This document shows, in pieces, positions 24,925 through 33,453 of a stretch of DNA of 44,669 bases. This DNA comes from Lachnospiraceae bacterium (lineage in GTDB: Bacteria > Bacillota > Clostridia > Lachnospirales > Lachnospiraceae): contig JAFSLV010000039.1 in NCBI GenBank assembly GCA_017448245.1, forward strand, positions 1-44,669. The letters are read 5' to 3'. A model generated the notes under the pieces. The model was given only the letters and a program-made list of their open reading frames with translations. It made no database searches and was not told where the DNA came from. Numbering within the stretch: position 1 is the stretch's first letter; each line of letters starts with the position of its first letter. Position numbers and translations under genes: made by a program.

Positions 24925-26280
24925 ATGAAAAAGTTGCAAAGACTCATGGCAGTTGTTTTGTCCGCCGGTCTCTTGCTGACCGCCTGCGGCGGCGGCGCAC
25001 AGACACCCGCACAGGGGGGAGGAAGCCAGGCGGCGGAAGCGGCATCCGGCAGCGCGGGCGGCGAAGCCGCACCCGCACAGGAGGGAGAGATCGTCATCAA
25101 CTTCCCCTGCATCTGGGTAGGCACCGACTCGAAGGCGGCCTATATGGCCAAACTCGTGGAGGAGTTCAATGCGGAAAACGCGGGCTCGATCCGCGTCGAG
25201 ATCGAGGAACAGACCGACTATCAGGCGTACCGCGACAAGATCCGCACGACGATCACCACGGGTGACGCACCGGATCTGTGCATCCTGGACACGACCTTTG
25301 ACATCCGCGCCTATGCGGAGTCCGGCAAATTCATGGACCTGACGCCGTATCTCAATGACGGATGGGGCGCCGATTTTACGGACGGCGCGCTCGACGCATG
25401 GAGCGTCGACGGCAATACCTTTATCCTTCCCTTTGAGAGCGCGATCTTCCCGCTCGTCTACAACAAGGAGATCCTTGCGGAGGCCGGATGGGATCACTTC
25501 CCGGCGACCTACGACGAGTTCTTTGAGATGGCCGAAGACGTAAAGGCCGCGGGCTACAACGTTATGGGCCAGATGGCCGGTGACAATGCCTGGAGCTCGA
25601 TGCTGTGGTACTCCCTGATCGTCGAAGCGATCGGCGGCAAGGATGTCTATGCCAACGGTCTTGAGGATCCCGCCTTCGTGGAAGCGGCGGAAGTGTTAAA
25701 GCGCATGTATGACTATACCTTTGACGGTGCGGTATCCGCCACCGCCTCCGATGTCAACGGACACTTCATCGGCAGGGACACGGCCGTCTATCTCAACGGC
25801 CCCTGGTGGATCGCCAACCTCTACAAGGAAGACAACGCGGTTGACGGCGAGCTGCTTGCGGACGTGTGTGATGTCGCGTCCAATCCGACCTATGCGGGAG
25901 GCAAGGGCACGTCGGACGGTCTCGTGACCACCGTGCAGGGCTTCCTTGCTGCAGCAAAGCAGGATGATCCGGCCAAGGAAGCGGCCGTCGTCAAGTTCCT
26001 GCAGTATATCTCCGATCCCGAAAGAGTCTCCGAGTGGGCGCTGGATTCCGGTGCGATGTTCTTTATCAAGTACACGCCTTCGCCGGACACCAATGACATC
26101 TCCAAAAAGTTCACGGAGCTGGCCAATAACGCGGGCTATACCGTGCTGCATGTCAACGGCGCGTTCCCGACGGCTTTCTCCACCGAGTTCCCGGCCGCCG
26201 TTTCGGCTCTGGTGCTCGACCAGGTGGATGCGCAGGGCTTTGTGGACCAGCTGCAGACAGCGATCGATAACGCACAATAA
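24925..26280 (+). CDS. sugar ABC transporter substrate-binding lipoprotein
   Basis: A 451-residue lipoprotein. The signal peptide ends in the lipobox LLTAC (cysteine near residue 21), then a Gly/Ala/Gln-rich flexible linker, then a family 1 solute-binding fold with GDAPDLCILDTTFDIRAYAE, IFPLVYNKEILAEAG and AVYLNGPWW. It is anchored to the outer face of the membrane and delivers its sugar to the two permeases. The substrate is probably sulfoquinovose or sulfoquinovosyl glycerol from context; the protein sequence alone only shows a carbohydrate binder. AAAGGAG precedes the ATG. Confidence 0.92.
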   Translation: MKKLQRLMAVVLSAGLLLTACGGGAQTPAQGGGSQAAEAASGSAGGEAAPAQEGEIVINFPCIWVGTDSKAAYMAKLVEEFNAENAGSIRVEIEEQTDYQAYRDKIRTTITTGDAPDLCILDTTFDIRAYAESGKFMDLTPYLNDGWGADFTDGALDAWSVDGNTFILPFESAIFPLVYNKEILAEAGWDHFPATYDEFFEMAEDVKAAGYNVMGQMAGDNAWSSMLWYSLIVEAIGGKDVYANGLEDPAFVEAAEVLKRMYDYTFDGAVSATASDVNGHFIGRDTAVYLNGPWWIANLYKEDNAVDGELLADVCDVASNPTYAGGKGTSDGLVTTVQGFLAAAKQDDPAKEAAVVKFLQYISDPERVSEWALDSGAMFFIKYTPSPDTNDISKKFTELANNAGYTVLHVNGAFPTAFSTEFPAAVSALVLDQVDAQGFVDQLQTAIDNAQ

Positions 26281-26304
26281 TCGTAAAACCTCCATATATG
26301 GACA

Positions 26305-26337
26305 TGTGCGGGCCGCAGGGTGGCTGCGGTCCGCACA
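26305..26337 (+). other. intercistronic hairpin between binding protein and permease genes
   Basis: TGTGCGGGCCGCAG (26305-26318) pairs with CTGCGGTCCGCACA (26324-26337) through 14 bp with one G-U pair and a 5-base loop. There is no T run, so it is more likely an mRNA-stabilising or partial attenuating structure that keeps the binding protein in excess. Confidence 0.75.
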
Positions 26338-26371
26338 CATCAACCGTTACCGGGGAGTAAGGGGGATCCGG

Positions 26372-27247
26372 ATGAAACTGTCCCGTTCCGATAAAGGCGC
26401 ACTCGTTGCATTTATGTTACCGGCCATTCTGATGATGCTGATGTTTTTTGTCATCCCCGTCATCTATGTCGTTGCGGTCAGCTTTATGAAATGGAACGGG
26501 ATCTCCGCGCCCGCCTTCAATGATATCCGCAATTTTGCACTGCTCTTCAAGGACAAGGCCTTTACCCGCTCCGTCATCAACAACGTGATCTGGGCGCTGG
26601 TCGCGGGCTTTATCCAGGTGCCTCTCGCGATGGTCATGGCGATCCTCCTCTCCAACAAGCCGAAGGGATGGAAGTTTTTCCGCACGGTCTATTTCTTTCC
26701 TCAGGTGATCTCCGGTATCGCACTGGCGACGCTGTGGCGTGCGATCTACAGTGCGGACAACGGTCTTCTGAACGGCCTTTTGCGCGTCATCGGTCTCGGC
26801 GACCTTGCGAGGGACTGGCTCGGCGACATCCATACGGCCTTCCCGAGCGTGCTGATCTACTGGGTCTTCTACGTGGGCTATTACATGGTCATCATGATGG
26901 CGGACATCTCGACGATCGACTCATCGTATTACGAGGCGGCGACGATCGACGGCGCCTCCCGTTTCCAGCAGGCGATCTATATCACGATCCCCCTGATCAA
27001 AAAGACCTCGCTCCTCACGTGCGTGACACTCGCTTCCGTGATGGGCTTAAGGCAGTTCGAGCAGGTCTATATGCTGACGAACGGACAGCCCGCCAACACG
27101 ACCTCCACGATCGTGCTCTACATGTACAAAAAGATGCAGGATGCCAACTACGGTATGGCGAGTGCCTCCGCGGTGATACTGATCATCGTGGGCGTGGCCT
27201 TTATCGTCACGATCCGTAAGATTTTTGAGGGAAGAGAACATGACTAA
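26372..27247 (+). CDS. sugar ABC transporter permease (MalF-like)
   Basis: A 291-residue inner-membrane protein with six transmembrane segments. The coupling loop that contacts the ATPase is YEAATIDGASRFQQAIYITIP, close to the EAA motif. The start is taken at 26372 because AAGGGGG lies seven bases upstream; the much longer frame is a shadow of the binding-protein gene. Its stop overlaps the next permease. It forms the transmembrane channel with that protein. Confidence 0.92.
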   Translation: MKLSRSDKGALVAFMLPAILMMLMFFVIPVIYVVAVSFMKWNGISAPAFNDIRNFALLFKDKAFTRSVINNVIWALVAGFIQVPLAMVMAILLSNKPKGWKFFRTVYFFPQVISGIALATLWRAIYSADNGLLNGLLRVIGLGDLARDWLGDIHTAFPSVLIYWVFYVGYYMVIMMADISTIDSSYYEAATIDGASRFQQAIYITIPLIKKTSLLTCVTLASVMGLRQFEQVYMLTNGQPANTTSTIVLYMYKKMQDANYGMASASAVILIIVGVAFIVTIRKIFEGREHD

Positions 27248-28097
27248 AGAAGCAAACATGACCCATCCGGCCGTCAAAGTCCTGCTGGGAGTGCTGAAAT
27301 GGATACTGATCGTATTTTTTGCGGTCTATACGCTGTTTCCGCTGATCTGGCTTGTGATCTCTTCGCTCAAGACCAACTTTGAGTTCCTGGCGGGTTCGCC
27401 CTTTGCGCTGCCGGCGGTGCCGCAGTGGCAAAACTATGTCAACGCGCTGGCGGTCGCGGGACTCGGGAGGATGCTCTTAAACTCCGTCTTTGTCGGTGTC
27501 GTCGCGACCCTCTTCAACGTCATCGTCGCCTCGATGAGCGCCTACTGCATCTCGCGCTTCAGGTTTGCAGGCAGGGAAAAGATCTTTGTGCTCTTTACGG
27601 CGGGGATCCTCGTTCCGCTGAACGCGCTGATGGTACCCTACTTTGTCATCATCAACCGGCTCGGCCTCTACAACACCTACGGCGGCATGATCTTACTGTA
27701 CTGCGCGATCGGCATTCCGATCTCGACCTTCCTCATCCGCGGGCTCATGGACTCCATTCCGATGGAGGTCGAGGAAGCGGCCTATATCGACGGCTGCGGG
27801 TTCTTCGGCAGGTTTTTCCACGTGATTCTGCCGCTTTCGAGGACCGGCATCGTGACGGCGGCGACCTTTGAATTCCTGACCTGCTGGAACGAATTTGTCT
27901 TTGCCAACCTCATCATTTCTTCCGAAAAGCTGCGCACCATCCAGGTCGGGATCCGTTACTTTACCAACCAGTTTTCGACCGACTATGTCTCGATGTATGC
28001 CGCGATCGTGATCTCCATCATCCCTTCGATCCTCGGCTACATCTTCTTCCAGGAGCAGATCATCTCCGGCATGACGAGCGGCGCCGTCAAGGGCTGA
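27240..28097 (+). CDS. sugar ABC transporter permease (MalG-like)
   Basis: A 285-residue inner-membrane protein with six transmembrane segments and the coupling motif EEAAYIDGCGFFGRFFHVILP. The ATG at 27240 overlaps the end of the first permease by 8 bp and has GAGGG upstream. No ATP-binding subunit follows or occurs elsewhere in the window, so the importer must share an ATPase such as an MsmX-like protein encoded elsewhere. This is the last GC-rich gene before the island. Confidence 0.92.
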   Translation: MTKEANMTHPAVKVLLGVLKWILIVFFAVYTLFPLIWLVISSLKTNFEFLAGSPFALPAVPQWQNYVNALAVAGLGRMLLNSVFVGVVATLFNVIVASMSAYCISRFRFAGREKIFVLFTAGILVPLNALMVPYFVIINRLGLYNTYGGMILLYCAIGIPISTFLIRGLMDSIPMEVEEAAYIDGCGFFGRFFHVILPLSRTGIVTAATFEFLTCWNEFVFANLIISSEKLRTIQVGIRYFTNQFSTDYVSMYAAIVISIIPSILGYIFFQEQIISGMTSGAVKG

Positions 28098-28120
28098 GCG
28101 CGCTTGATCGGCGCGGAGAT

Positions 28121-28149
28121 ACGAGTTTCCGAACACAAACACTCGTTTT
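28121..28149 (+). terminator. terminator-like hairpin at the island edge
   Basis: ACGAGT (28121-28126) pairs with ACTCGT (28141-28146), followed by TTTT. The stem is 6 bp with a 14-base loop, so it is weak. Its 3' arm is part of the first copy of the 22-bp tandem repeat. Confidence 0.3.
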
Positions 28150-28178
28150 GAATGTCAACACAAACACTCGTTTTGAAT
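28132..28178 (+). repeat. two tandem 22-bp direct repeats upstream of the precursor promoter
   Basis: Identical copies beginning AACACAAACACTCGTTTT lie at 28132-28153 and 28157-28178, with a period of 25 bp. The second runs into the -35 box. Placement and helical spacing suggest binding of a dimeric activator, but a duplication at the island junction is also possible. Confidence 0.8.
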
Positions 28179-28206
28179 TGACATATTATGCCTTTTGTGA
28201 TATAAG
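28178..28206 (+). promoter_or_regulatory. promoter of the precursor peptide and RiPP operon
   Basis: TTGACA (28178-28183) and TATAAG (28201-28206) are 17 bp apart. The transcript would begin near 28213, and GGGGGTG lies 7 bases before the precursor ATG. Confidence 0.7.
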
Positions 28207-28229
28207 TTTCATATCATGGGGGTGACAAA

Positions 28230-28388
28230 ATGACTAATAAAAAAATGAAAAAAGACGTTAAAAAAGATATCATTAAAGTCAAGGATTTGATTATTCGTGA
28301 GATTAAGATTAAAAATGAAGCAGGACAGAGAGATAAGCTTATGTATGCTATCACATGTGATTGCGTCCACAAAATGTCGTTCAATTAA
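28230..28388 (+). CDS. candidate RiPP precursor peptide
   Basis: A 52-residue peptide not resembling any family I know. The first 30 residues are rich in lysine and isoleucine (MTNKKMKKDVKKDII, then KVKDLIIREIKIKNE) and would form an amphipathic leader helix. The end reads ITCDCVHKMSFN with two cysteines at 43 and 45. There is no double-glycine site and no protease domain in the nearby exporters. It is the first gene after a strong promoter, has a good ribosome site, and lies 113 bp before the SPASM radical SAM gene, the usual position for a precursor. The role is inferred from context. Confidence 0.6.
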   Translation: MTNKKMKKDVKKDIIKVKDLIIREIKIKNEAGQRDKLMYAITCDCVHKMSFN

Positions 28389-28427
28389 TCTTCTTTTTCG
28401 TTCTTTTGTCAGGTCGGATTCTCTCAC

Positions 28428-28445
28428 GCCATTTTCTGGCTTTTT
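28428..28445 (+). terminator. weak terminator or attenuator after the precursor gene
   Basis: GCCA (28428-28431) pairs with TGGC (28437-28440) around TTTTC, followed by TTTTT. The stem is short, which would allow partial read-through so that the precursor is made in excess over the enzymes. The rest of the gap 28389-28501 shows nothing else. Confidence 0.3.
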
Positions 28446-28501
28446 CTTCCGTGTATGATTCCGTATATCTTTTGATAATGTCAGTTTGTTGAGGTATTAG
28501 T

Positions 28502-29812
28502 ATGACTAATTATATGAGTTGCATAGAAGAGAGAGACCATGTTTTTCTGTTTAACAGTATGGTTGGTGGAGGAATTGTTTTTGACAGAGCTATTATGCAA
28601 TATTTGGATCATTCAGCGCAGGACTATCGTTGCGTTTATTTGAAGAATTCGTGCCCTGAAGGTGTTAAGAAGTTGCTTTTTGAAAAGGGCCTGTTGAATA
28701 CTTATCCGTCCAGAAGAATCAATGAAACTGTTTCTGAAACAAACACAGATAAAGAAAAAGCGAAAATGATAGGAAGTTTAAGGCTCACGTTGACAAATAA
28801 TTGTAACTGTGTGTGTGAGTATTGTTATGTTGATCGGGAATACCATGATAAAAACTTTCTGAGCGAGAAAGATAGTTGCTATTTCATTGAAAGAATTATA
28901 AAAATGGGCGGCAATTCTAAATACGTAATACGTTTTTTTGGAGGAGAGCCCATGCTATATATGGACACCATTAGCAACGTCATTAAGTATTGTAATGAGA
29001 AGTTAAACGATATGTCCTTCGAGTATATTATTAACACAAATTTGCAAACAGTGACAAATAGTTTCTTCGAAATAGTTACAAAACCAAACGTGAAAGTTGT
29101 TGTTAGCTTAGATAGCGTAAAAGAAATAAATGATGTCTACAGACGATCTCTTGTGGCGGATAGTTATTATGATACAACGGTTGCAAATCTGAGAAAGATA
29201 ACAAAGGAGAATGCAAATTACGTTGTTGCCGCTGTTGTCACAAATATGAACAGGAAAAGCATACAACAGTTTTTGGAACTATTAGTTAAAAACGGTGTAA
29301 AAAATGTGGGTCTCAATTGCGCGAGAATGTCAGGAGAGGATATCCTGTCTTTCGACGAAGAGCTAGTGAATGATTTATATAGTGCCTATATTTGGGGAGT
29401 CAACAACGGAATTAATGTATCGGGATATTGGATGTTACCCTTTGAACGCATTTTTACCGGATCAGATGGTTTTTACTGTGGCGGACTAGGATTTGAATTG
29501 GATTTGAGGCCGGATAGAAAGATCTATTCGTGCGTTGGTGCAAAAAAACCAATAGGATCGCTTGATAAGATTGAGGAAATCTTTTCAGGAGATGATTACA
29601 GGCGGATTGGGCAGAGAAAAGCGGGGAATATAAAAGAATGTAGTGATTGCTATATCAATGGATTATGCGCTGGAGAATGCGCATGTAACGCTGAGTATAA
29701 AACCGGAAACTACTGGGGTATTGATAAAAATCAGTGCTTCTTTCATCAGTCTTTGACGGAGAAACTAATCAAATATCATATTTTGTCCGCAGATAGAATC
29801 GAGCATGGATAA
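28502..29812 (+). CDS. radical SAM/SPASM peptide maturase
   Basis: A 436-residue enzyme. The N-terminal part (1-90, HVFLFNSMVGGGIVFDRAI) looks like a precursor-recognition winged helix region. The radical SAM cluster is C101-x3-C105-x2-C108 with an extra C103, followed by FFGGEP (145-150). The SPASM domain has C326, C344 and the signature C380-x2-C383-x5-C389-x3-C393, then C395 and C412, enough for two auxiliary iron-sulfur clusters. Such enzymes form thioether or carbon-carbon crosslinks in ribosomal peptides. GAGG is eight bases before the ATG. The stop overlaps the next gene. Confidence 0.9.
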   Translation: MTNYMSCIEERDHVFLFNSMVGGGIVFDRAIMQYLDHSAQDYRCVYLKNSCPEGVKKLLFEKGLLNTYPSRRINETVSETNTDKEKAKMIGSLRLTLTNNCNCVCEYCYVDREYHDKNFLSEKDSCYFIERIIKMGGNSKYVIRFFGGEPMLYMDTISNVIKYCNEKLNDMSFEYIINTNLQTVTNSFFEIVTKPNVKVVVSLDSVKEINDVYRRSLVADSYYDTTVANLRKITKENANYVVAAVVTNMNRKSIQQFLELLVKNGVKNVGLNCARMSGEDILSFDEELVNDLYSAYIWGVNNGINVSGYWMLPFERIFTGSDGFYCGGLGFELDLRPDRKIYSCVGAKKPIGSLDKIEEIFSGDDYRRIGQRKAGNIKECSDCYINGLCAGECACNAEYKTGNYWGIDKNQCFFHQSLTEKLIKYHILSADRIEHG

Positions 29813-31628
29813 CCGTCAGATGAAAAGAAAAGAATCAATTAGTCTCATTCTCTATTATACAAAATTGTGGAAAAAGGTTTTCCCACACTTTTTGCCTTTT
29901 TTGTTTTTATCAAGTCTGCTGTTTATGTTGTCATCAGTTGCTGAAATGATTTTTTCTGTCCGCATTATCACATTAGTAATAGATCGATCGGTTGAAGACG
30001 TGCATTTTATAATTGCATTGTCAATTATTCTTTTAGCTGGAAAAGTGTGGAGTGAGTTTGCAGATGCAAAATTTCAATCAGTCGGCGCAAGTGTATTGTC
30101 GTACGTGCAGAATTGTTTTGTGGTAAGAAGAATCACAAACATGCCATACGAACAATTGGTTAGTGGATCCATGCAAAACAGAATCGCACGCGTTAGTCAA
30201 ATTGTGCGCGGGGGTGATTCTAGTGAGATTAATCAATTCGGTCGGATCATTTGGAGGGAATTAACATGTATCCTTGGTATCTTTACGTTGGTATCTTATG
30301 TATTTAAGATTAACAGCGTGATTCTTATTGTTGTGAGCGCCGTAGCTGTCTTTGAATACTATATACAAAGAAGAAGTGTAAAGAAGGCAGATGACGTTCA
30401 AAATAGCAGAGATTATATTGAAAAGAAGATTCGCTATATTAACAAAGTTTTGACAGACAAGGCCTATTCACATTCGATGCGAACAGGTAAAAACTGTAGA
30501 TTCGTATCTGGAAAATTCGAGTCAGCGTTATTCGAAAAAATGAGTAGTATAAAATTAGAACATAAATATGTATTTAGAGGGAAGATAATTGTGTCATTTC
30601 TTAAACTATGCAGAGACATAAGCGTTATATCCTTTGTTTTGTACTATAGTTTGTTGATGAAAAGACAGTCATTTTCTGAAATCGTAATGATGCTTTCGTC
30701 AATAAAATTGTGTGCAAATTGGACAACAGAAATTATTGTGTATTCCACAAAACTATATGCAGCATGCTTGCAGATTAAAGTGATCAAAAGATTTATTCTC
30801 GAGTTGTCAACCGATAACTCAGTCAATATGTCTGTGGAAAAAAGCGAAAATAGTCAGTTTCAAATAGAATTTAAAAATGTTGGATATAAATATCCGAACG
30901 ATGAAAAGTGGATTATACGTAACATAAATCTTACAATTCGGAAAAACCAAAAAATTGGTATAGTGGGTTTTAATGGTGCCGGAAAAACCACACTTGCACT
31001 GGTGCTTCTTGGCCTCTTGAAACCAACAGAAGGGAGAATTTTGATCAATGGTGTCAGTACTGATATCGTTCCATTTTCTTATTTCACGAGCTTGTTTTCG
31101 CCTGTTTTTCAAGCATTTAGAATGTATCCTACAACCATCCTTTCCACGGTTTCCTGCGGCGAGCCCGAAACTATATCTCAACGAGAAAGTATTGTAAATC
31201 TGCTTATGCAAACTCCGCTATACAGAAGAATCGAAGACCTAAAGAGAGGTGTTGACACGAGCCTTGTTGCACAATCTCAAAACTATGCGATAGATTTATC
31301 AGGCGGGGAGGCACAGTGGCTAATGTTAATCCGGGCGCTGTATAAAGAACGAGATTTTCTGCTTCTTGATGAAACGAACGCACCCATGGATGCGTTTGCA
31401 GAAGCGAATATGTACGAGACGTACAAAAGGTTTACCAAGGGGAAAACTGGGATTTTTGTCTCACACCGACTTGCGTTTAGCAGGGTTTGTGACCGTGTAA
31501 TCTTTGTTGAAAATGGAAGAATAATTGAGGATGGTTCTCCTGATGAATTGTTAGAAAAAGGTGGACCGTATTCAGAATTATTAAATACACAGATTGGCGC
31601 ATATAACAAGGGAAACAAGAATGAATAA
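29805..31628 (+). CDS. ABC half-transporter 1 (membrane and ATPase domains)
   Basis: A 607-residue exporter-type protein with about six transmembrane segments (residues 25-320) and an ATPase domain. Walker A is GFNGAGKTT (388-396), signature LSGGEAQ, Walker B FLLLDE with the catalytic glutamate, and the switch histidine in SHRL. The D-loop is unusual: DETNAPMDA replaces the common DEPTSALDP type. There is no peptidase C39 domain. With the next gene it probably forms a heterodimer that exports the modified peptide. The ATG at 29805 overlaps the maturase end by 8 bp; a second ATG at 29820 is possible. Confidence 0.88.
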   Translation: MDNRQMKRKESISLILYYTKLWKKVFPHFLPFLFLSSLLFMLSSVAEMIFSVRIITLVIDRSVEDVHFIIALSIILLAGKVWSEFADAKFQSVGASVLSYVQNCFVVRRITNMPYEQLVSGSMQNRIARVSQIVRGGDSSEINQFGRIIWRELTCILGIFTLVSYVFKINSVILIVVSAVAVFEYYIQRRSVKKADDVQNSRDYIEKKIRYINKVLTDKAYSHSMRTGKNCRFVSGKFESALFEKMSSIKLEHKYVFRGKIIVSFLKLCRDISVISFVLYYSLLMKRQSFSEIVMMLSSIKLCANWTTEIIVYSTKLYAACLQIKVIKRFILELSTDNSVNMSVEKSENSQFQIEFKNVGYKYPNDEKWIIRNINLTIRKNQKIGIVGFNGAGKTTLALVLLGLLKPTEGRILINGVSTDIVPFSYFTSLFSPVFQAFRMYPTTILSTVSCGEPETISQRESIVNLLMQTPLYRRIEDLKRGVDTSLVAQSQNYAIDLSGGEAQWLMLIRALYKERDFLLLDETNAPMDAFAEANMYETYKRFTKGKTGIFVSHRLAFSRVCDRVIFVENGRIIEDGSPDELLEKGGPYSELLNTQIGAYNKGNKNE

Positions 31629-33453
31629 AACAACTCATGGAACCCATGGGCGATTAATAAGCTTCTTTGGAGAAATATATTCAGACCAAAAAAGCCACTT
31701 TATAATTGCGGTTGTCAGAGAATTTATAATATCCATAAAACCGTTTATTTCGTTAATTGTAGTCAAACTGGTTATTGACATGATGGTCAACCACGATGAA
31801 ACAATTCTTTGTTTGTTATATGCAGTATTTACATACATAGGGGCTTTTTTCATTGATTTGATTGAGGCAAAGACCAACTCCGTATGCGGCGAGTTTGAAC
31901 AAAAGATAATGGATCAAATTGTTTTCGAGAAGAATAAGTCTTTTTTGAATCTGGATCTTGGCACTTTTGAGAGTGAAGAAATTCAATCTCTGATGTCTGA
32001 AATGACATATCTTGAAAGTCATGGAACAAGCGCAGTCCATAAATTAATAGTTCTGCCAAGCCGTATTGTAGCTAATATAATATCAACTGCAGTTATTCTC
32101 TGCGTAGTTGTTCGGCTTTTTTTTCATAGCGCACAAGGTGGAGAGCATTATATCAACATAACGTTTGTATTTGTGACGGTAGTAATAAGTATAGCTTCGC
32201 ATGTGTTATTTGTGAAATTTCTAAAGAAGTCAACGGAGTTTATCGAAAATGACGGACAAGCTAAAATGAAAAGAATAGCTGCGGTGTCAGACTATATTTA
32301 TGACATACATTCCGGTGCGGACATACGTTACTATAATGAATGTCTAGTTACACAAGGATCTGATGAAATTAGAAAATTAAGTAAAGAAGTTTACAATTGC
32401 TTTTGGAATAATATTGCAAAAGCATCATCTTTTAGTACAATTGGAAACGCAATTGTCTTTATGTTCGTGTATGGATTTGTGGCAGAAAAGGCTTTGCGCA
32501 GCAGAGTGTCTATGGGAAATGTTTTTCTTTATGCCGGGTTATTAAACAGTGTATATGGCAAGGTATCATCCATTGTTAAAGATCACGCTACTTTGATTGG
32601 CGGAGATGAGTATCTAAAAAGACGACAAAAGATAGATGGTTTGTTAATGGAAAGTGCGTCCCGGAGGCGCACATCTGGATTAACGGAGTCTCTTTCTGAA
32701 CAAAAGGATGGTGTGATTGAGTTTAGAAATGTTTATTTTAGATACAATGATGATACGGAATACATTCTGGAAAACATCACGTTTTTTCTTGACATACATA
32801 AGATGACAGTGATTGTGGGATTAAATGGGGCAGGAAAAAGCACTATAATTAAGCTGCTAATGCGACTTTACAAACCAACTAAAGGGCATATTTATTATTG
32901 TGGACAAGACATTTTTTCTCTAACCAAAGAGCAGTATTTCAATGTTGTTAGTGTGGTTTTTCAGCAGGAAAAGCCGCTCTCCTTTTCGGTAAGAGAAATC
33001 ATAGATCCAAATGAATACTACGAAGACAGAGTAATATTAGATACTCTCTCAGCTGTTAATGGAAATAATAAGAAGACGAATGAATTGACGCTGGACACAT
33101 ATGTTTTCAGCGAGTATGAGACGCATGGGCGAGAGATTTCAGGCGGGGAAATACAAAAAATACTGCTAGCAAGAGCGATGATAAACAAGAGTTGCTTTAT
33201 GATACTGGATGAGCCGTCGGCTGCGATGGACGCAAAAGCAGAAAAAGAGTTTAACGACCTTATGTACAATGAAAAGAATAGTCGGGGTATGCTGATTGTA
33301 TCACACCGTTTGTCAATCTGTGTATCATGCGATAAAGTTATCGTTTTAGATAAAGGAAGAATGGTGCAGGAGGGCAAACATGATAGCCTGCTCTTGGATA
33401 AGAATGGACTGTATTATGAACTCTGGACAACACAGCTTGAATTATACAAGTAA
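31621..33453 (+). CDS. ABC half-transporter 2 (membrane and ATPase domains)
   Basis: A 610-residue exporter-type protein, clearly different in sequence from its neighbour. It has about six transmembrane segments and an ATPase domain with Walker A GLNGAGKST, signature ISGGEIQ, Walker B MILDEPSAAMDA and SHRL. The start at 31621 follows AAGGGA and overlaps the preceding stop by 8 bp; nine upstream codons in the same frame have no ribosome site. Exporters of peptides or immunity pumps fit the context; the substrate is not shown by the sequence. Confidence 0.88.
   Translation: MNKTTHGTHGRLISFFGEIYSDQKSHFIIAVVREFIISIKPFISLIVVKLVIDMMVNHDETILCLLYAVFTYIGAFFIDLIEAKTNSVCGEFEQKIMDQIVFEKNKSFLNLDLGTFESEEIQSLMSEMTYLESHGTSAVHKLIVLPSRIVANIISTAVILCVVVRLFFHSAQGGEHYINITFVFVTVVISIASHVLFVKFLKKSTEFIENDGQAKMKRIAAVSDYIYDIHSGADIRYYNECLVTQGSDEIRKLSKEVYNCFWNNIAKASSFSTIGNAIVFMFVYGFVAEKALRSRVSMGNVFLYAGLLNSVYGKVSSIVKDHATLIGGDEYLKRRQKIDGLLMESASRRRTSGLTESLSEQKDGVIEFRNVYFRYNDDTEYILENITFFLDIHKMTVIVGLNGAGKSTIIKLLMRLYKPTKGHIYYCGQDIFSLTKEQYFNVVSVVFQQEKPLSFSVREIIDPNEYYEDRVILDTLSAVNGNNKKTNELTLDTYVFSEYETHGREISGGEIQKILLARAMINKSCFMILDEPSAAMDAKAEKEFNDLMYNEKNSRGMLIVSHRLSICVSCDKVIVLDKGRMVQEGKHDSLLLDKNGLYYELWTTQLELYK

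Noticed and set aside
28152-28181. Nine-codon ATG frame (MSTQTLVLN) within the tandem repeat
   Set aside because: It has no ribosome site and lies upstream of the promoter start, so it would not be transcribed from there.
28350-28361. 12-bp palindrome ATCACATGTGAT inside the precursor gene
   Set aside because: It resembles a CRP-type site, but it lies inside codons for the core region and in a group where that site type is not expected; likely chance.
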